DNA of 64,000 nt from Diacronema lutheri (taxonomy: Eukaryota > Haptophyta > Pavlovophyceae > Pavlovales > Pavlovaceae), in assembly GCA_019448385.1 (NCBI GenBank), contig JAGTXO010000002.1, positions 496,001 through 560,000 on the forward strand. Direction: 5' to 3'. This document shows positions 59,717-64,000 of the stretch, in pieces (positions within the stretch are counted from its first letter, which is position 1; every line of letters starts with the position of its first letter). Made by a program: the position numbers and the translations under genes. The notes beneath the pieces were generated by a model that was not told the origin of the DNA, did no database searches, and worked only from the letters and a program-made list of their open reading frames with translations.

Positions 59717-59970
59717 CGCGTCCCCGGCCGAGCGCGCTCCTTCCCTTGGCACCGCCCGAGGCGCGATGGCGTTCACGCCGCACGCAGTTGCGACTAGTCT
59801 TTGCAAGACTGGTTTTTTCGGGTGGGTTTTTCGGCCGCCAGGAACTCGGAGCGGAGGGCGAGACGGCGCTCGGCAGGGCGAGGGCGGAGGCGAGAGGCTT
59901 GGCGGGAGAATCTGCGCCGGTGTGCGCGCTTGGTCGATCCGTCGCCCATCCATACGCGCGCACGCGCGCC

Positions 59971-61392
59971 ATGGGTGACACCGCGCCTGACAAGTTCGTG
60001 CGGCGCAACTCGACGCTCGAGGCGATCGAGTCGCTCGGCGCATCCGACCTCGTCAAGGTGAAGGAGCACGTGGACGACGACCTGCTCTCGTGCTTCCTCT
60101 GGGCCGCGGGTGAGAACGCCATGAACCAGTCCGGATGGGAGTCGCCCAAGGGTGGCGGCCTCGCACCCGAGATCGAGTCGCGCGAGATCCTGCTCGGCTC
60201 GCTGCCCGACGCGCCCATCTCGTCCGTCACTTCGCCGCCGGGCGCCAAGCCCGGTACAGCGACGCGCAGTAACGGCGGCGTCGTGCCATCCACGCCCGAA
60301 GCGGCGCTGCCCAGCGCAGCCGCCGCGACCGCCGGCGATGCGGCGGCGGGCGCGGGCAGCGCGAGCGCGGGCGACGCCGCCGTGCCCGCCCGGCCCGAGG
60401 CGGCGGCGGCGGCGCCGGGCGCCGCGCCGGCGGGTGGCGCGTCGAAAGGAAAGGAAAAGCGCAAATCGGGCGGTGAGGGCGGCGACACCGACGACTCGGG
60501 CGGCTCTTCCGACGACGACGACGACCCCAACGCCGTCGGCCCGCTCGGCACGCCTCTCACCAAGGAGAGCAAGCTGCTGCAACGCATGCAACGCAAGGCC
60601 GAGTCGGCGCGGATCGCGCGTCTGCGCAAGAAGGACTACGTGTCGGGGCTTGAGGATCAGGTCAAGGAGCTGCAGGATGAGCTCAAGGCGCTCGAGCGGC
60701 AGCTCGAGGAGACGCCCGCCGCCGCTCCCGCCACGGCCGCCGCCGGCGCGCCACCGGGCGCGTCCGCGGCCGGCGCGGCCGTCGCCGGCGCGCTCCGGCC
60801 GCCGGCGGCGGGCACGAAGGAGGAGGTGAGCGCAATGGACGCGCTGCTGAGGCGGCCGTCGGTCGAGCGCCTCACGCCGGAGATCCAGAGCACGATCGAG
60901 AAATACGTCAAGAACAAGCGCCAGCGCTTTGATCAAATTTCAATTTATCTCGACGGGATCGAGGAGATCCTCCAGCCCGGCACGGCGGTGCAGCTCGCGT
61001 TCGGGCAGTCTGCGTCGCTCGCCGCGGCGAACAGCCAGCCGTCCGACGGCGGCCCGCTCACCAAGAAGCACAGGCGCGACTCGTCCGCTGGCTCGCACCT
61101 GCTCGAGGTGCTGTCGTCGGAGCTTGGCCTCACGGCCGAGCAGAAGGAGCAACTTGCCGTGCTGCGCGACAGCATCCGCAAGGATCGCGAGATCCTCGTC
61201 GAGTCAGAGGCGATCATCAAGGAGCTGCGCGCGCGCGTGGCAGAGCACATCCAATCGAGCCAGGGCATCACCGACGGCCTGCGCAGGATTCTGACGCCGC
61301 AGCAGATCGCAAAATTCCTCACGTGGGTCGAGAAGAACCACAAGAGCATGGACATGCTCAACTCCTTCGACTGGGAGATGCAGCACGCCTGA
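59971..61392 (+). CDS. bZIP transcription factor with conserved C-terminal domain
   Basis: 473 residues in one exon; the frame is open further upstream but the ATG at 59971 has no intervening alternatives and a sensible N-terminus (MGDTAPDKFVRRNSTLEAIE). After an Ala/Gly-rich acidic region, the basic region RMQRKAESARIARLRKKDYV leads into a leucine zipper (LEDQVKELQDELKALERQLEE). The invariant Asn of bZIP basic regions is Lys here. The C-terminal 190 residues are helical and conserved-looking (TIEKYVKNKRQRFDQISIYL, LTAEQKEQLAVLRDSI, ILTPQQIAKFLTWVEKNH); I recall a similar LTPxQxAKFLxWV end in bZIPs of other secondary-plastid algae. Nuclear DNA binding is inferred. Divergent from coatomer gamma. 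Confidence 0.9.
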   Translation: MGDTAPDKFVRRNSTLEAIESLGASDLVKVKEHVDDDLLSCFLWAAGENAMNQSGWESPKGGGLAPEIESREILLGSLPDAPISSVTSPPGAKPGTATRSNGGVVPSTPEAALPSAAAATAGDAAAGAGSASAGDAAVPARPEAAAAAPGAAPAGGASKGKEKRKSGGEGGDTDDSGGSSDDDDDPNAVGPLGTPLTKESKLLQRMQRKAESARIARLRKKDYVSGLEDQVKELQDELKALERQLEETPAAAPATAAAGAPPGASAAGAAVAGALRPPAAGTKEEVSAMDALLRRPSVERLTPEIQSTIEKYVKNKRQRFDQISIYLDGIEEILQPGTAVQLAFGQSASLAAANSQPSDGGPLTKKHRRDSSAGSHLLEVLSSELGLTAEQKEQLAVLRDSIRKDREILVESEAIIKELRARVAEHIQSSQGITDGLRRILTPQQIAKFLTWVEKNHKSMDMLNSFDWEMQHA

Positions 61393-61643
61393 TTCGCACC
61401 GCCGCGGGACGCGCAGGAGACGAGCCCACGCCGCGCACGCAGCCGCGCGTCGGCGGGCATGGCCGCTGGGCCCCCCCTCCCTCCCGACCCGCTACCGTCG
61501 GTGCGCAAGCGCGACGCTGGCACACTCGTGAAGCTATATGTTGTGTGCATCCACGAAGGGAGCGGAGTCATCCTCGCGCATTCAGCTTGCTTTCACCACG
61601 CGCGTGCGCACTGACACTCGCTCGTCCGTTTCTCACCGCACGC

Positions 61644-62541
61644 CTACGCTTGGCTTTTGGCCCATTCCCGGAAGTACTCCTTGGATGCATCCGCGCTGGC
61701 CTTGATCGTCTTGGCGCCTGGCTGCCAATCTGCTGGGCAGCCCTCGCCAGCATGCGCCTCGGCGTACTGGAAGCCGTCGACGACGCGCATGACCTCGTCG
61801 ATCGAGCGACCGACCTGCTCGTCATTCACCGTCACCGAGCGAATGATGCCCTTCGGGTCGATGACGAACACGGCGCGCAGGGGCGCGCCAAAGTAGCCGA
61901 CGGACGGGTCCATTGTGAGGACGCCGTACGCGCGCGAGATCTCCTTGGTGATGTCCGCGACGAGCGGGAACGCGACCTGGTTGCCAAGCCCGCCGTCCTC
62001 GCGGGCCGTGCGCGTCCACGCGAGGTGCACATGGTGCGAGTCGCAGCTCACGCCGACGACCTGCACGCCCTTCTTGGCAAACTCCTGCGCCTTGCTTGAG
62101 AAGGACATGATCTCCGTCGGGCATACGAAGGTGAAGTCGAAAGGGTCTGCACGCACGCGCGACCCGGCCGCGCTCGCGCAAGTCGATCTGAGCTGCGCAG
62201 GCGCGCTGCTTCGAGCCACAAGGGCTCGGCGTGAGGCCCGCGCGCCGTGGTGCGTCGCGAAAAGCACCGCGCAAGCCGGTGTGTGCGGCTGGCGTGCGCG
62301 GCGGGAGCCGAAGCGCCGCCGCACGAGGCGCGAGCACGCGCAGCGCAACGGCGCGCGGGCGCGGCGCACAAAAGAAGAGCACCGTCCACTTGCCCGCGTC
62401 GAGGTACTGCTTGAGCGAGACGGTCTCAAACTTGTCGCCGACGACGGCTGTCGCCGAAAAGTCGGGCGCGACGTCGCGCGGGCCGAGGAGGCCCGCGGCG
62501 CCCAAGGGGGCCAGGCACACGAGCAACGCTGACGCGCGCAT
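61644..62541 (-). CDS. Typical 2-Cys peroxiredoxin with signal-type leader
   Basis: Two exons (62541-62370, 62146-61644) joined by a 223-nt GT-AG intron give 224 residues. The leader MRASALLVCLAPLGAAGLLG is secretory or the first half of a plastid leader. The enzyme starts at VAPDFSATAV. The spliced peroxidatic site reads FYPFDFTFVCPTEI (Cys within TFVCPTE), and the resolving Cys is in AGEGCPADW near the C-terminus, so this is an AhpC/Prx1-type dimeric peroxidase reducing H2O2 with thioredoxin. A C-terminal helix (EYFREWAKSQA) takes the YF-motif position, with YF present. The ATG is only 27 bp from that of the opposite gene at 62569. Confidence 0.95.
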
Positions 62542-62568
62542 GAGGTTTGGCGCGTCTGGACAAGCACG

Positions 62569-63030
62569 ATGGCGTCGCGGATTCGCGCGATGCGCGCGCT
62601 TCGCGCGGTGCAGCCCATTCGGCGGTTGAGCACACCGGCCGGCGACGGTAAGGGCGAGCAGCCCGAGGTGACCTTCGCCATCGGCCGCATCATCAAGTTC
62701 GGCTTCGTGCTCTCCACCGTGGGGCTCGTCGTCAGCTACGGATCGGTGATGGACCTCGGCGCCACACGGCACGCTCTCGTCCTCGCAAGCGCGCGCGACC
62801 CCTTCTTCCAGACCACGGGCTCGAGACGCTTGCGCGCATACGCGAACAACCAGCGCAAGTGCACGGAGCTGGTGGACAATGGCGCCATCGAGCTCCTTTG
62901 CGCGCACCTCGCCTCCGAGGACGACGTCGTCCGGCTCGAGGCAACCGAAACGATCAACGCGCTGTGCAGAGGGCCATGCGCAGAGCAGGCGCTCGCGCGA
63001 TACCAGCGAGCGTCAAGTGCGCCGCGCTGA
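62569..63030 (+). CDS. Small Armadillo-like protein with mitochondrial-type leader
   Basis: 153 residues. The N-terminus MASRIRAMRALRAVQPIRRL is a classic amphipathic mitochondrial presequence. One transmembrane helix (FGFVLSTVGLVVSYGSVM) follows, then a helical segment resembling a single Armadillo repeat (CTELVDNGAIELLCAHLASE, DDVVRLEATETINALC). The C-terminus (ARYQRASSAPR) is basic. An inner-membrane adaptor is a guess; no enzyme motif is present. A downstream exon is possible because ARM arrays are usually longer, but topoisomerase ends 54 bp further on the other strand. Confidence 0.65.
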   Translation: MASRIRAMRALRAVQPIRRLSTPAGDGKGEQPEVTFAIGRIIKFGFVLSTVGLVVSYGSVMDLGATRHALVLASARDPFFQTTGSRRLRAYANNQRKCTELVDNGAIELLCAHLASEDDVVRLEATETINALCRGPCAEQALARYQRASSAPR

Positions 63031-63083
63031 CGGGCACGAGGGCAACGCGACGCTAGCCCAGGCTTCAGACCGCGCAATCGCGC

Positions 63084-64000
63084 CTAGAAGCGCCAGTCCG
63101 GCCCGCTGCTCATTGCCCACGTGAATTTTGAGAGGAGCGACTTGTTGAAGGGCTTCGTGATTGGCATGTCGTGCGCCTTGCACCACGCGACCGTGATGCG
63201 CGGGTCGTTGTAGTTGATCCGGCTGGTGCCGAGCGCGACATTCTTGAGCTCAATCTTTGTACGCTTGTCAGCTTCCATCTTCTCGAGCTGACGCGTCTTC
63301 GCCTCGATGCGCGCGCCGTTCCCGCCCTTCTTTGCCTCGCGGAGCTCGTCGCGCACCTTGTCTATTCTCTCCTCGATGCGCGCGAGCTGCGCGCGCACGC
63401 GAGCGGCGCGGCGCGCGTGCGAGCCGGGGTGAGCCGGCGCCGTGCCGAGCGCGCGGCGGTCAAGGTGGCGCAGCGCGCGACCGGGCGGCAGCGGCGACGC
63501 CGCGAGCTCACACGCGCCGCGCCGCGCCGCGCCGCGCCGGGCCGCACCTGCTCGTCGAAGTTTTTGGGAGCCGCGCGCTGGTGGTTGCACAGCTCGGCGA
63601 CCTCCTTGTTTGCGACGGAGTAGAAGTTGTGCAGCGCGGTCTCGCGGCCCTCCTTGGCGATCTGCTCGGCGGTCACCCGCTCGCTCGTCTCCGCAAGCAG
63701 CCGGTCGAGCGTGTACGACGCGTTGTACGTGCGGAAGACCTGCGCGGCGCGGCGCACGGCGGGCGCGGGGGCGAGCGCGCGCGTGACGGCGAGGCGCGCG
63801 CGCGTGCGGGCGCACCGCGGCGCGTGGCGTGCGCCGCGCTCGCCTTTGCGGTGAGGCCGTCCATGATCTCCTTGAAGTAGTCGTTGAGGTCCTGCGGCTT
63901 GATCTGGTCGAACAGGTTGTCCTGCGGCTCCTTCTTGCGGCAGAAGCTGCCGAGCAGTGTGTGCACGCCCTTCGCCACCTCGACCGTCTGGTGGAACTCG
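63084..64000 (-). CDS. TOP1: DNA topoisomerase I (type IB), C-terminal part
   Basis: The 3' end of a gene continuing beyond the window. Exons are 64000-63844, 63739-63548 and 63386-63084. Translated in order: KGVHTLLGSFCRKKEPQDNL, DYFKEIMDGLTAK|VFRTYNASYTLDRLL, the core-linker boundary HNFYSVANKEVAELCNHQRA, a charged linker (RIEERIDKVRDELREAKK), and the catalytic C-terminal domain with ALGTSRINYNDPRITVAWCK holding the active-site Tyr, ending WAMSSGPDWRF. The enzyme relaxes supercoils through a 3'-phosphotyrosine intermediate. The first intron (63740-63843) has a GC donor (AAG|GCGAGC), the second GT. Conserved residues seen are all intact. Confidence 0.96.
   Translation of the reverse strand, partial: SSTRRSRWRRACTHCSAASAARRSRRTTCSTRSSRRTSTTTSRRSWTASPQRRARRTPRAAVRPHARAPRRHARARPRARRAPRRAGLPHVQRVVHARPAACGDERAGDRRADRQGGPRDRAAQLLLRRKQGGRRAVQPPARGSQKLRRAGAARRGAARRGACELAASPLPPGRALRHLDRRALGTAPAHPGSHARRAARVRAQLARIEERIDKVRDELREAKKGGNGARIEAKTRQLEKMEADKRTKIELKNVALGTSRINYNDPRITVAWCKAHDMPITKPFNKSLLSKFTWAMSSGPDWRF

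Noticed and set aside
1-64000. tRNA, rRNA or snoRNA genes
   Set aside because: No cloverleaf with conserved A and B boxes or rRNA core sequence was recognised by eye; a covariance-model scan would be needed to be certain.

Overview
This window looks like nuclear DNA of a GC-rich unicellular alga, most likely a haptophyte. The grounds are strong GC bias at third codon positions, short GC-rich introns (about 85 to 300 nt) with GT-AG and some apparent GC-AG borders, N-termini that look like plastid or mitochondrial targeting peptides, and purely eukaryotic genes (coatomer, topoisomerase IB, PP2A B'', RGS, GAF and SAM proteins). No rRNA, tRNA or CRISPR array was recognised. Exon borders were inferred by eye from reading frame, family conservation and splice consensus.

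Layout. 0-13.4 kb: a partial F-box-like gene, a membrane-anchored multidomain cathepsin-type protease, the mitochondrial processing peptidase alpha subunit, two UbiB/ABC1 atypical kinases, a 3-ketoacyl-CoA-reductase-type dehydrogenase and a small plastid membrane protein. 13.4-24.5 kb: an accessory region. It holds a Fanzor (eukaryotic TnpB-like) gene whose 3' side is a dense array of near-perfect hairpins, a second repeat cluster on its 5' side, and a transposase-like gene with zinc-finger motifs and an internal foldback rearrangement. 24.5-39.2 kb: a CAMK-like kinase, a secreted tandem-SAM protein, a TAF1C-like protein head to head with a NYN-domain protein, a TIR element carrying an exon-like fragment, a tandem-GAF protein, a plastid-type pyruvate dehydrogenase E1 in which alpha and beta are one polypeptide, and PP2A B''-gamma. 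39.35-45.18 kb: a 5.8 kb Mutator-like element (MULE) with 52-bp perfect TIRs and a perfect 9-bp target duplication, encoding an OTU-protease-like domain plus MULE transposase. 45.2-64 kb: a WD40-TPR protein, an acylated CNB-GRAM-CNB-RGS-AGC kinase, a large Cys-rich and Pro-rich cell-surface protein, coatomer gamma, a bZIP factor, a 2-Cys peroxiredoxin, a small Armadillo-like protein and the 3' part of DNA topoisomerase I.

How the pieces relate. Genes are packed closely and many lie head to head with only 17 to about 250 bp between start codons, so shared bidirectional promoters look like the rule. The MULE landed inside one such promoter, between PP2A B'' and the WD40 gene, and its target duplication is TATA-box-like. 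The TIR element lies just upstream of the GAF gene. Organelle functions recur (MPP, two UbiB kinases, PDH E1, peroxiredoxin, NYN protein), but nothing indicates a co-transcribed pathway. The strongest novelty candidates are the CNB-GRAM-CNB-RGS-AGC kinase, the Fanzor locus with its hairpin array, the fused PDH E1 and the OTU-bearing MULE.
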